NCBI GenBank assembly: GCA_946965045.2 | Contig: OX337233.1 | Location: 2,108,001 to 2,172,000, forward strand | Reading direction: 5' to 3' | Length of the DNA stretch: 64,000 nt | From: Epithemia pelagica | Lineage: Eukaryota; Bacillariophyta; Bacillariophyceae; Surirellales; Surirellaceae | In this document: piece by piece, positions 19,395 to 28,334 of the stretch | How positions within the stretch are numbered: the stretch's first letter is position 1 | Layout: each line of letters opens with the position of its first letter | Translations under genes and position numbers: made by a program | Notes under the pieces: generated by a model | Seen by the model: only the letters and a program-made list of their open reading frames with translations | Databases searched by the model: none | Told to the model about the DNA's origin: nothing

Positions 19395-21011
19395 ATGTCT
19401 CTCAGGAAGAAGAAGGGCAAGGATACCGGAAAGGAAGAACAGATCTCTGCTGAAGATTTCAACCTACTCCGTTGTTTTATCAATTTGATCAAGCCCCTAA
19501 CAAATGATTCTGCAAATGTCTCAAATCAGAGAGAAGACAACTCTGGTTCTGACAGTGATTTTACAGATTCCAACCCTGATGACGAGTTATCTGACGATTC
19601 GAACAATACAACACCTACACCCACACGTGTTACAAGATCTACAACCGGTGCATCTTCCCACAACAACCGTACCTCTCAAAATTTGAAAAGGAGAGGCTCT
19701 ACTACGTCTCTTTCACGCTCAAGAAAGGAACGTCCTAGAAAGTATCAGAAGTCTGAGAAGAAGGGCAGAGTTCAAGCTAATGCAGAAGAAGAAATGCATG
19801 TAGATGAAGATGTTGGGTCAGATGAAGAAAATCTTGTCAGTCATGTCGACCCTCAGGATCTCCCTGAGACGTTCGATGGAAATTTAGACGAAGAGCATCG
19901 TCATAGATTTAACCTTGAAGTTTTTGGTAACTCATTTGCTGATGTTGCGAATCTTTCACCCGAAAGTGGGGTTGCTGGTGCAAATACCAAGTTCATGTCC
20001 AGGTCCCAAATGGATCATGAAATATATATCAAAAGATTCTGGAGTACTGGCGACCCAAGAGCCAAGGGTCCTGCATACGAGGGTGCACCTGACCCTAGAA
20101 CACCTATAGGATTTCGTAAACTGTATCCTCAAGGACGAAATGCAAAGCTTGTGCGAAGAGAGATTCGATCAATTACGTTACCTGATGGTACAGTGGAATA
20201 TTTATTGTACGACAGAGACTTACGGGTTGTTGCCGTTGAGGACGTGTTTGATACAATAAGAGAGAAGCATATTCAAACTGGACATAAGCTTTCAGAAGAG
20301 ACGACTTACAACCTCATCAAGAATGAGTACCATAACATCACTATTCGCCAAGTCAAAAGTTTCATCAAGGGTTGTCCTCAGTGCATGTTGCAACGCAAGA
20401 AAACAGCACCACACAAGGGAGCATCGAAACCTATTCGTTCCTTTGGTTTTCGAGACCGCTTCCAGGCAGACCTTATCCTAATGGATGAAGAAGGAAAGAC
20501 AGGTGCCAAAGATATCTACGGGGTCGAAATGCATTACATTTTGTCTTGTAAAGACCATTTTTCACAGTTCGTAATGCTCGCTGCGATACCAAGCAAGAGT
20601 CCCACCTACATAGCTCATCAATTGGGAAATATGTTTGGTATTGTTGGTTTTCCAGCTATATACCAGAGTGATAATGGGTCTGAAGTATGTGGAAATGAAG
20701 TGATTTCCATGCTACTCATTAACAATCCCTACATCCACACATGTACTGGGAGGCCCCGTACTCCACGTGAACAAGGTTCTGTTGAAAACGCAAATAGGGG
20801 GATCAGGAATGCAGTGCAGTCAATTGTTGCAGAGGAATGGGCAAAAGGTAACAACACATTCATGGCCCCGATACACCTTCCTTCTTTTCCATCTATGCTG
20901 ATCAAGATGGCAACGACCCCACACTTCATGCGTCTGTCCACAAACTCTACAAGGAACAATACGACTGGAAGAAATTTCGCCCTTTCTTTGGGTGGCAATC
21001 GGAAGACGTAA
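19395..21011 (+). CDS. Ginger/KRBA2-like integrase, 3' end replaced by copia sequence
   Basis: The first ATG of the frame is 19395; the ORF is 538 aa. Residues 1-200 are charged and low-complexity without a Gag-like region. A zinc-binding H2C2 motif follows (H...GH...CPQC, about 288-330). Next comes a retroviral-type integrase core with Asp359 (FQADL), Asp426 (QSDNGSE) and Glu464 (EQGSVENAN). The SDNG...GRPRTPREQGSVENAN stretch is closest, by recall, to integrases of Ginger DNA transposons and the domesticated KRBA2/SCAND3 genes rather than to copia. After about residue 485 (20850) the ORF reads through copia DNA in the wrong frame, so the last 50 or so residues are junk and the integrase C-terminal end is missing. 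It is probably a dead or fused gene. Confidence 0.65.
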   Translation: MSLRKKKGKDTGKEEQISAEDFNLLRCFINLIKPLTNDSANVSNQREDNSGSDSDFTDSNPDDELSDDSNNTTPTPTRVTRSTTGASSHNNRTSQNLKRRGSTTSLSRSRKERPRKYQKSEKKGRVQANAEEEMHVDEDVGSDEENLVSHVDPQDLPETFDGNLDEEHRHRFNLEVFGNSFADVANLSPESGVAGANTKFMSRSQMDHEIYIKRFWSTGDPRAKGPAYEGAPDPRTPIGFRKLYPQGRNAKLVRREIRSITLPDGTVEYLLYDRDLRVVAVEDVFDTIREKHIQTGHKLSEETTYNLIKNEYHNITIRQVKSFIKGCPQCMLQRKKTAPHKGASKPIRSFGFRDRFQADLILMDEEGKTGAKDIYGVEMHYILSCKDHFSQFVMLAAIPSKSPTYIAHQLGNMFGIVGFPAIYQSDNGSEVCGNEVISMLLINNPYIHTCTGRPRTPREQGSVENANRGIRNAVQSIVAEEWAKGNNTFMAPIHLPSFPSMLIKMATTPHFMRLSTNSTRNNTTGRNFALSLGGNRKT

Positions 21012-24000
21012 TCGCCGATACGTTCAAGCATGCAACTCGTCATGGACACATTTCCTTTGACCAGGATACCTTGAAGAAACACTTTAAGGCCCGGAATCCT
21101 ATCCTTAACCTCCCACGACGGCATGAACCCGTTGCCACTGACTCCATCTTCTCCGACACCCCGGCTGTTAACCATGGTGGCAAGATTGCTCAGATTTTTG
21201 TTGGTCGTGATACTTTGGTTACTGACATTTATGGTATCAAGTCTACCAAGCAATTCGTCAATACCCTCCAGGATAACATTCGTACACGTGGTGTCATGGA
21301 GACTTTGATCAGTGATGGTGGTTCGTCACTTATTTCCCACAAGGTCAAGGATATTCTTCGCACCCTTCTGATTGGTGAATACCGTTCCGAGCCCTATCAT
21401 CAACACCAGAACAAAGCTGAGAACCGCTATCAGACCGTTAAGCGTATGACCAATGCTATCATGAATGCATCTGGTTGCCCTGCTTCTGCATGGTTACTTT
21501 GTTTAGAATATGTGTGTGACCTCCTCAATCACACTTCCTCTCCCACCCACTCTGGCCGCACCCCTCTTGAGGCTCTTACCGGTACCCCACCCGACATTAC
21601 CCATCTCCTTTTCTTTCCTTTCTGGGATGAGGTCTACTATCGTGTCGACCCTTCTGAACCTACCTCCGGTTCTTACCCTTCGTCTCCCGACGAGAAGATT
21701 GGCCACTGGGTTGGTTTTGCCCACAATGTTGGTGATGCCTTTACTTGGAAGATCCTCACTGCCGACAACGTCATCATCTACCGTTCCGCTGTCCGTCGCG
21801 TTGCCTCCACTACCCCCAACCTTCGTGTGGATATCTCTTCAGGGGAGGAGTCGCCGCATAAACCCACTGACAAGCAAGGTGACACTGTCTTTATTCGCAG
21901 CAGAAGTGAAGACCCATCCACACCTATGCCAACAATTGACTACGACGATTTAGTTGGACGCACATTCCTTTGTGACATTGAAGAAAATGGGGAGCGCCAC
22001 CGAGCACGAGTAATCAAACGAGTTGTCGACCTGGAACAAGATGCAACCAAACAAGAAGATCGACTCAAATATATCTTTCGCAAGTCTAACTCCAATGTTG
22101 ATGAGATGATCTCCTACAACCAGCTCATGGAATACATTGAAAGGGATAATCAAGCCCAAACGACAGGGGATAGTCTCTTCCGATTCAGAGACGTTATTGC
22201 ACACCAAGGACCTCTGAACTCAAGCGACCCAGACTATAAAGGGAGTAAATATAATGTCCTTGTTGATTGGGAGACTGGGGAGACGACATACGAACCTCTA
22301 TCTCTTATTGCAAATGATGACCCCATCACAGTCGCCATCTATGCCAAGAAAAATGGTTTGCTGGATCTACCTGGATGGAAACATCTCAAGCGATACGTCA
22401 AGACAAGCAAAAGACTCATTCGAGCAGCTAAACAATCCAGGATCAAACAAGTTCGTCGTTCTATCAAGTACAAGTTTGGTTTCCAAGTACCTCGCACCTA
22501 TGAAGAAGCAGTGGAACTAGACAAGCAATTTGGGAACACGAAATGGCAAGACGCAACAGAATTGGAACTCTCACAGATCCAATCGTATAACACTTTCAAG
22601 GACCATGGAAAAGCCAAGCTCATTAATGGAAAATTGGCCAATGCACCAGAAGGATATCATAAGATAAGAGTACATCTGGTCTTTGATGTCAAGCATGACG
22701 GAAGGCATAAGGCACGACTTGTCGCAGATGGACATCTCACCAAGGAACCCGTTGAGACCATCTATTCAGGGGTTGTCTCCATTCGCAACCTTCGCATTGC
22801 CATATTTCTTGGAACCATGAACGACATGGAAATATGGGGAGCAGATATTGGGAACGCATACCTAGAAGCATTGACAGGAGAGAAGATTTTCATCATTGCA
22901 GGACCAGAGTTCAAGGAGTTAGAAGGACATATCTTGATCATCTACAAGGCATTATATGGTCTCAAATCCTCAGGTGCTCGCTGGCATGACAAACTGTTTG
23001 ATGTTCTCATTGATATGGGATTTTCTCCAAGCAAGGCTGACCCTGATATTTGGATGAAGAAGGCTCCTGGAGAAGACTGTTATGAATATATCGCTGTATA
23101 TGTTGATGACTTAGCTATCGTTGCCATGGACCCTGAAGCTGTCTGCAAGATCTTTACAGAAAAATACAACTTCAAACTCAAAGGAGTCGGACCTATTGAG
23201 TATCACTTGGGGTGTCGTTATACCAAAGATCCAGACGGTACACTTGTGTCTGACCCACGAAGGTACATCGAGAAGATGATGGATACCTATGAACGATTGT
23301 TCAATGAGAAACCCAAGAAAGCAAAGCCGCCAGTCATTGCTAACGATCATCCTGAACTCGATGACTCTGAGCTCTTAGATGAAGAAGGGACCCAGCATTT
23401 CCAGACTCTTATTGGACAACTGCAATGGCTAATTACCATTGGCCGTTTTGATGTCTTTCCTGCTACCATGACTCTATCAAGGTTCAGAGCTGCTCCAAGG
23501 ATTGGTCATTTGAAGCGAGCTAAGCGCATCTATGGATACCTCATGTCATTTCCTGATGGGTCTATCAGATTCCGCACTGGGGAGCCAGATTTATCAGCTT
23601 TACCTATCCAAGAATACGATTGGAGTCGTACCGTATACATGGACGCCAAGGAACGTATCCCTGAGGACTGTCCAACCCCACTTGGGCGTTTTGTGACAAC
23701 TATACATTATGTCGACGCAAATCTCATGCATGATATGGTTACTGGGAAAGCAGTTACAGCCATCCTGCATTTTGTAAATGGTACACCCGTGGACTGGTAC
23801 AGTAAGCGACAAGCCACAGTGGAGACAGCCACGTATGGATCTGAATTTGTTGCCGCAAGGACTGCAGTTGATCAGATCACGGAGCTACGCCTTACACTCC
23901 GATACTTGGGAGTCCCTCTACGAGAGAAGAGTTATATGTTTGGAGATAACCGCTCTGTCGTTATCAATAGCACCGCACCACACTCAATCATCTCCAAGAG

Positions 24001-24226
24001 GCACCATCTCCTATCCTATCACCGAGTCCGTGAAGCTATCGCTGCAAAGTACGTCGCATTCTACTGGAAAGATGGAAAGACAAACCCAGCCGATATCCTC
24101 AGTAAACATTGGGAATTCGCCGCAGTTTGGCCCATGCTCAGATCTTTGTTATTCTGGAGAGGAAAAATCCAGGAAAGTGATGAGGGAATTGACAATCCTC
24201 ATTCGACGAATTGTGGGGAGTGTTAG
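20852..24226 (+). CDS. Copia (CoDi-like) pol, 5'-truncated: integrase, RT, RNase H
   Basis: The frame is open from just after a TAA at 20849-20851 to the stop at 24224-24226, which lies inside the LTR. There is no own start codon at the junction. It contains pre-integrase sequence (RPFFGW, RRHEPVATD), an integrase core with Asp (VTDIYGIKS), Asp (LISDGG) and Glu (NKAENRYQ), reverse transcriptase with KARLVADG and the catalytic YVDD, and RNase H (YVDAN, GDNRSVV, KTNPADILSKH). No internal stops are seen. Gag, protease and the 5' LTR are absent, so it cannot be autonomous. The style matches the CoDi copia lineages of diatoms. It joins the unrelated integrase gene between about 20850 and 20900. 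Confidence 0.85.
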   Translation, partial: QHIHGPDTPSFFSIYADQDGNDPTLHASVHKLYKEQYDWKKFRPFFGWQSEDVIADTFKHATRHGHISFDQDTLKKHFKARNPILNLPRRHEPVATDSIFSDTPAVNHGGKIAQIFVGRDTLVTDIYGIKSTKQFVNTLQDNIRTRGVMETLISDGGSSLISHKVKDILRTLLIGEYRSEPYHQHQNKAENRYQTVKRMTNAIMNASGCPASAWLLCLEYVCDLLNHTSSPTHSGRTPLEALTGTPPDITHLLFFPFWDEVYYRVDPSEPTSGSYPSSPDEKIGHWVGFAHNVGDAFTWKILTADNVIIYRSAVRRVASTTPNLRVDISSGEESPHKPTDKQGDTVFIRSRSEDPSTPMPTIDYDDLVGRTFLCDIEENGERHRARVIKRVVDLEQDATKQEDRLKYIFRKSNSNVDEMISYNQLMEYIERDNQAQTTGDSLFRFRDVIAHQGPLNSSDPDYKGSKYNVLVDWETGETTYEPLSLIANDDPITVAIYAKKNGLLDLPGWKHLKRYVKTSKRLIRAAKQSRIKQVRRSIKYKFGFQVPRTYEEAVELDKQFGNTKWQDATELELSQIQSYNTFKDHGKAKLINGKLANAPEGYHKIRVHLVFDVKHDGRHKARLVADGHLTKEPVETIYSGVVSIRNLRIAIFLGTMNDMEIWGADIGNAYLEALTGEKIFIIAGPEFKELEGHILIIYKALYGLKSSGARWHDKLFDVLIDMGFSPSKADPDIWMKKAPGEDCYEYIAVYVDDLAIVAMDPEAVCKIFTEKYNFKLKGVGPIEYHLGCRYTKDPDGTLVSDPRRYIEKMMDTYERLFNEKPKKAKPPVIANDHPELDDSELLDEEGTQHFQTLIGQLQWLITIGRFDVFPATMTLSRFRAAPRIGHLKRAKRIYGYLMSFPDGSIRFRTGEPDLSALPIQEYDWSRTVYMDAKERIPEDCPTPLGRFVTTIHYVDANLMHDMVTGKAVTAILHFVNGTPVDWYSKRQATVETATYGSEFVAARTAVDQITELRLTLRYLGVPLREKSYMFGDNRSVVINSTAPHSIISKRHHLLSYHRVREAIAAKYVAFYWKDGKTNPADILSKHWEFAAVWPMLRSLLFWRGKIQESDEGIDNPHSTNCGEC

Positions 24227-24791
24227 GATTCTCACCGAAAACTAGGTGGCGAAACCTACAACTCATCGAATGATGCTAGTATTTTATGGCATCCGATGAC
24301 ATTTTCCTAAAAGTGAGAAAAGAATGTCGGCATGCTCGCGAAACTATAAATTTGGCCACGGCATTCTCGCAGTGCACGCGTTATCGGCGACCGCTCGGAT
24401 ATTAACTATGGCCCAACACGTGCGCGCCCAAAACTATCAAGTGCGCGCCTCTACTATCCGAGTACGCGCATCCACGATTCGACCTAACGGTCTATGTAAT
24501 CAAAGCACGAATCACGATCACGCGAGACCATATCTCTGTTCCCACAAATCCAAGAATGCAAACAGCAACGCGCCCAGGACAAGACTTATACCACAACAAA
24601 GCAAGAGCTGTTGCATCCCATACATGTTATCCATCACCCTATACATTCAATATACACCAATGCCGGTCTACTCCAACCAGTGAGGACCTATCACATCAGA
24701 TCCATGGCCGTATACAAGAGCCAGGACTTCGGCACCATCAACCACCTTAGTTAGTAATCTTCTCACAATCATTAATATCACCATTTTAACA
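24221..24791 (+). repeat. 3' LTR of the truncated copia element
   Basis: It follows a purine tract (ttgtggggag, 24211-24220). It starts TGTTAGGATT and may end ATTTTAACA at 24791, giving TGTTA/TAACA termini and a length of 571 bp. No second copy exists upstream in the window. The right boundary is a guess; TCTTATCA at 24816 is an alternative. Confidence 0.6.
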
Positions 24792-24938
24792 CTCATCTTA
24801 AGACTAACCTCTTATCAGTGGACCGACTGCCCCCACCCACGGCGGACTTCGACTTGCAACTCTTCTCTGACCCGTGGAGGATTGTTGTATCGGTTGGTGA
24901 TTCGATTGTCGGCTCAGCGAGCCTTTTACCTATCCTAC

Positions 24939-26141
24939 CTATCTATCTAACCCCTGTTGAATCGAGAGAAGTTTATCAACAACATCAAGTGAAGCATGGA
25001 CTAAATCCTGGTACAACTTATTCGATGATGGTATGTACGATACAACAATATTTGATTGACCACATGGCCTCTTGTCAGGATCCAATGTAGTTGTTTGGAA
25101 CACGTAGCAGTTTCTCTCGTGTGCTCTAGGATCATGGACATAAGCAGTTGAGTCTTGAAGGTTTTGATATAAAGCTTGCGTGACATACCGGCGACAGCCA
25201 TGTCTATTTGATGCAGATTGAGCAAACAAAGCACGGTAGAATAGTCTTCGATCTTGCACATCTTGGATCACGTTTTTGCCAAAACAATCAGGTGGAAGCA
25301 GTGGAGTGTCCGGATCAGCATCATGAAATTGTATGCTGTGAACAGTCTTCGGGATTTCCGAAGATGTGGTATAGTTGACAGTCCAGACATGGTTGATGGT
25401 TTTGATGAAACTGCCTTTAGCTGGAAGGCCAGTCTTGTATACCAAGCGCAACCACGAAAGGGGTAGTGGTACAAGAGGTGATGTCGTAATTGAACACCCA
25501 ATCCCACTCTATACATCGCTGAAAAGTTTCGTTGGATCCGATATGAAGGCAGACGTCCAGAACACAGAAGAATAAGGAAAAATAATAATGGTGGTGCGGA
25601 ATATGTCATCGTGTTGGTCAGAACACAATTCTTTGGAGGTACGAATTCTGTGGACGACTTCGTAGTATGGGGTCTGTTCCGGAATACGTGGTTTCTGGTG
25701 TGAACGTGACAGAACACAATCCACTAAAAAGGCCCCATGCAACTCATGGGTCATCTGCAGAGGTACAGCATCTTGGATGACCCATTTATGACTTGAAGGA
25801 ATAGAAAGAGACGTTTGCAAACTTGAGAAACCACGCATGAGAATATGACGAATTAGACTTGGAATATCTGGCACAGACATTCTGCTCTTGGTGAAAGGGA
25901 GACCGTCTGTAAAATGTAGCTTGCACTGGCGAATGAAGATGGCTTGGAAGGAGGAGGGGAGAGACAGAGAGAGCATTTCGGTCAGAAATAGCTTGAAGTC
26001 ATCTGTGTCAAAGCAGAAACGTTCGTGCTTCACAGGATTGCGAACAGACTGATAGACGTGGATGATTCCTGGAGGACGGTGGCATTTAGAATTGCTCTTC
26101 TGTTTGGCTAATGGGCGGTTCTTTTTCTTACGGGGAGACAT
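24939..26141 (-). pseudogene. Unknown 400-codon gene interrupted by one in-frame TAG
   Basis: Starting at ATG 26141 (MSPRKKKNRP), the frame runs 210 codons to TAG at 25509-25511. It then continues open in the same frame to a stop at 24939, so a single nonsense codon separates two long halves. I recognise no family; the first half is basic at the start and has aromatic/hydrophobic segments (FKLFLTEMLSLSLPSSFQAIF), while the second carries FIKTINHVWTVNY. Its place between the truncated copia and the right motif cluster suggests the second gene of the DNA element. It could be a recent pseudogene, or TAG may be read through; the first is simpler. Confidence 0.5.
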
Positions 26142-26255
26142 GGTGGATGGTATGTGTCGAAAAGGAAAGTGAGGTGGTACGAAGCAACAGAAATTAATGG
26201 TGGAGGAACGATGAGGAAGCTACGCTAAGATATGAGGAGTTTATCAATCCGTGAC

Positions 26256-26356
26256 TGACTTCGACAAATCACGTAGGTGCAAACTGTGCACTCATTTGTT
26301 CGGACAAATGACCGCAATGCAACCATTTGTCGTTTGCACTCAAATGTTGTGTAACA
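26256..26356. repeat. Cluster of palindromic ACAAAT/ATTTGT motifs, right side of composite element
   Basis: It contains cgacaaatcac, gtgcactcatttgttcggacaaatg (arms catttgt/acaaatg), ccatttgtcg and caaatgttgtgtaaca. Read on the opposite strand it resembles the left cluster at 18781-18911 in motif content and order, but not base for base. Confidence 0.45.
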
Positions 26357-27043
26357 GATCTCCAAACGGGACCGCAAGCTAGAGAGGGGTAAGGTTAGGT
26401 GCTCAAGCTAGCTAGCTAGAGTGTACCCGTCGCTGCGAAATTTAAGATTTTTGTGAGAAGGCTGCAGACTTGTTCAATAAGAACAACATCTTTCATTGCG
26501 GACGACCATGAGCACTGGTAGGAACCAATCATCATTGCACAGAGAGGAAAAGTGAAGAAGCAGAAGCATGAGCGATTCTGACGATGAACTTTACACGCGG
26601 CTCAAATTTTCGTCGGAGCCCTTTTGCTAGAGGGATGCATTGGCGACCACGACGAACCTAACAGAATTGAGTTACGGACAACAAGGGCGCGCGCAAAGTA
26701 GCCTCGAACTAAGGAGACATGGTGAGGGTAGAATGGAAAGTGGACATTTCTAGGTTGTGACTTTTGTTGCCTAATGGTGGAATGAATCCATCAATTTCTC
26801 TACTACTACGGAGCAATCCATTGAACTAACTAAAACATGCTTGTATAGCTTGTGTACTTCCCGACATCCATCCACCACACAACAGTAGGATTCGTCGGAT
26901 TCGGTGTTTGCGCGTCTTGTGTGTGATCGTTTGTGTGGGTGGACTCTGAACGAGCATCCGCGAAATCATTGTGTCCATTTTTTCTATCTTGCCAAAAGTC
27001 AAGGTCCTGGACCACAATGCTCGTCACATTCTGGTACTCTTTT
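26357..27043. other. Intergenic, 3' flank of the CacyBP gene
   Basis: No gene seen. It holds a ctagctagctag run at about 26405-26420. Small ORFs at 26826-27108 on the minus strand overlap the CacyBP 3' end in other frames. Confidence 0.45.
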
Positions 27044-27931
27044 TCAAAAGTCTCCCATGCCCATCCCGGTGGGGTCCATCCCTCCCATTCCATTGCCAAG
27101 TTCGCCACGTTGTTGCTTCATCATGGTTTCTCCAATGACCTTTCTCATATTGTCGTCACCGGAATCATACATGTCTTTCATGAGCTCCATAATGGAAGCT
27201 TGCGGGTTACTTTCAGTTGCCTTCTTTTCCTTTTTGGACTTTTTCGCCGTGAGTTGGGACCAATAATCATAGCCTCCGTATTCACCCTGTTTCACCTTGG
27301 CCAATTTGACCAAGAGACGGTCCTTCTTGACCACAATCTTGCTTTTTTCGGGATCAATGTCCTTTTCCAAATTGTCCTTCCACAAACGATAAGATTTCGA
27401 ATTCAAGTCCTTGATAATCAAATCAAAGGAATCGGACGTAAACTGGCAGATAATTTGGTCACGGGGAATGGAACCCACCCCCATAAGTTCAATGTACAGC
27501 GTAACAAAGGGAGCATTGTAACCACCCGCATCAAAGGCAAACTTATCAATCGAAACATATTTGACCGACGACGATGACGACGGGACAAAAGGAGTTGCAG
27601 GAGTCGTGGTCGTTGCTACGGGAGCAGGGGAAGGCGTGGTTGTGGTTTGCGTTTCTTCTTTTAATGACGGCTCTTGTGCTTGTTCAAGTCGCTGCTTGGA
27701 TTGTTCCACTCTCGCCAATGCTTCACTTTCTTTCCGTAGCCGTTTGGCCAACGATTCCAGTTGCATTCGGGCCGAAACCCGCGTTATGGTTGCTGCTACT
27801 TTTTCAATCTCTTCTGCATCTAATCGACGTTCTTCCGACACCGAAACTGCTGGTTCTTCCTTGGATGGGCCTTCTTCTTCTTCCTTGGTGGCAGTTGGCG
27901 TTGTGGAAGAAATTTCTTCAATGGCGACCAT
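27044..27931 (-). CDS. CACYBP: Calcyclin-binding protein / Siah-interacting protein homologue
   Basis: Single exon, 295 aa. The N-terminal region is helical and acidic (EERRLDAEEIEKVAATITR), a linker is Thr/Pro-rich, and a CS (p23-like) domain spans about 123-215 with FVTLYIELMGVG, SFDLIIKDLNSKSYRLW and DPEKSKIVVKKDRLLVKLAKV. An SGS-type C-terminus follows (ASIMELMKDMYDSGDDNMRKVIGETM). In animals CacyBP/SIP links Siah and SCF-type ubiquitin ligases and binds S100 proteins and Hsp90-related partners; the diatom role is not known. The human protein is 228 aa, so the extra length is in the linker and tail. Confidence 0.85.
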   Translation of the reverse strand: MVAIEEISSTTPTATKEEEEGPSKEEPAVSVSEERRLDAEEIEKVAATITRVSARMQLESLAKRLRKESEALARVEQSKQRLEQAQEPSLKEETQTTTTPSPAPVATTTTPATPFVPSSSSSVKYVSIDKFAFDAGGYNAPFVTLYIELMGVGSIPRDQIICQFTSDSFDLIIKDLNSKSYRLWKDNLEKDIDPEKSKIVVKKDRLLVKLAKVKQGEYGGYDYWSQLTAKKSKKEKKATESNPQASIMELMKDMYDSGDDNMRKVIGETMMKQQRGELGNGMGGMDPTGMGMGDF

Positions 27932-28334
27932 GGTGGTATTTGATTGATTCGTACAAAGGCGTCTACCTAGTGCGGCACGGCAACTTCAGAAAGAAACGGT
28001 ATCTCGGTTCCGAAGTCAATCAAGACAATGAAACAACTGCAGTTGGCAAACGCAACGAGGAACTTCGTATGTGAGCAGTAGCGAAAACAATTTTCTCGAT
28101 CCGCCACCTTCCACCATTTTCGGTAGGTTTCCGAAGCTTAAAAGCGATCCATGTGCGGCAATATTTAAGCGACCTGAAAGCGGTTTTGGACTCTCGCTAC
28201 TACCTAGAGTGAGGAAGAGATAGAGAGAGCCTCCTCTCTCCTCTTGCACCCAATCGGTTAAAGTGTTCTCATGATACGTGACTCATTCTTTCACGAGTCC
28301 CACATTATTCTCACAAATTACAACACGCCACACT
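27932..28334. other. Divergent intergenic region
   Basis: Lies between the CacyBP start (27931, -) and the kinase-like start (28335, +), so it holds both promoters. A purine/pyrimidine-rich stretch (gagaggaagagatagagagagcctcctctctcctc) lies at about 28210-28245. Nothing else supported. Confidence 0.4.

Larger units (their letters stand above)
18781..26356. mobile_element. Composite mobile region: Ginger-like DNA element plus nested/truncated copia
   Basis: Between two motif-sharing clusters (18781-18911 and 26256-26356) lie, in order: an integrase gene of the Ginger/KRBA2 type (+), a 5'-truncated copia element with one LTR (+), and an unknown gene on the opposite strand broken by one stop codon (-). 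The simplest reading is a Ginger-like DNA transposon with two divergent genes near its ends, in which copia sequence has replaced or interrupted the 3' part of the integrase gene. Outer limits are inferred; TGTCGC-AACATTTG on the left and TGTTACACAACATTTG (reverse strand) on the right resemble each other, but there is no target duplication. Confidence 0.45.

Noticed and set aside
19395-20850. Reading the first ORF as the Gag of the copia element
   Set aside because: It has no capsid-like helices or knuckle but a full H2C2 plus DDE integrase of another type, and the copia LTR/gag/protease are absent upstream.
25268-25717. 149-aa minus-strand ORF
   Set aside because: Overlaps the interrupted 400-codon frame in another frame; the TAG-split frame is longer on both sides and starts with a good ATG.
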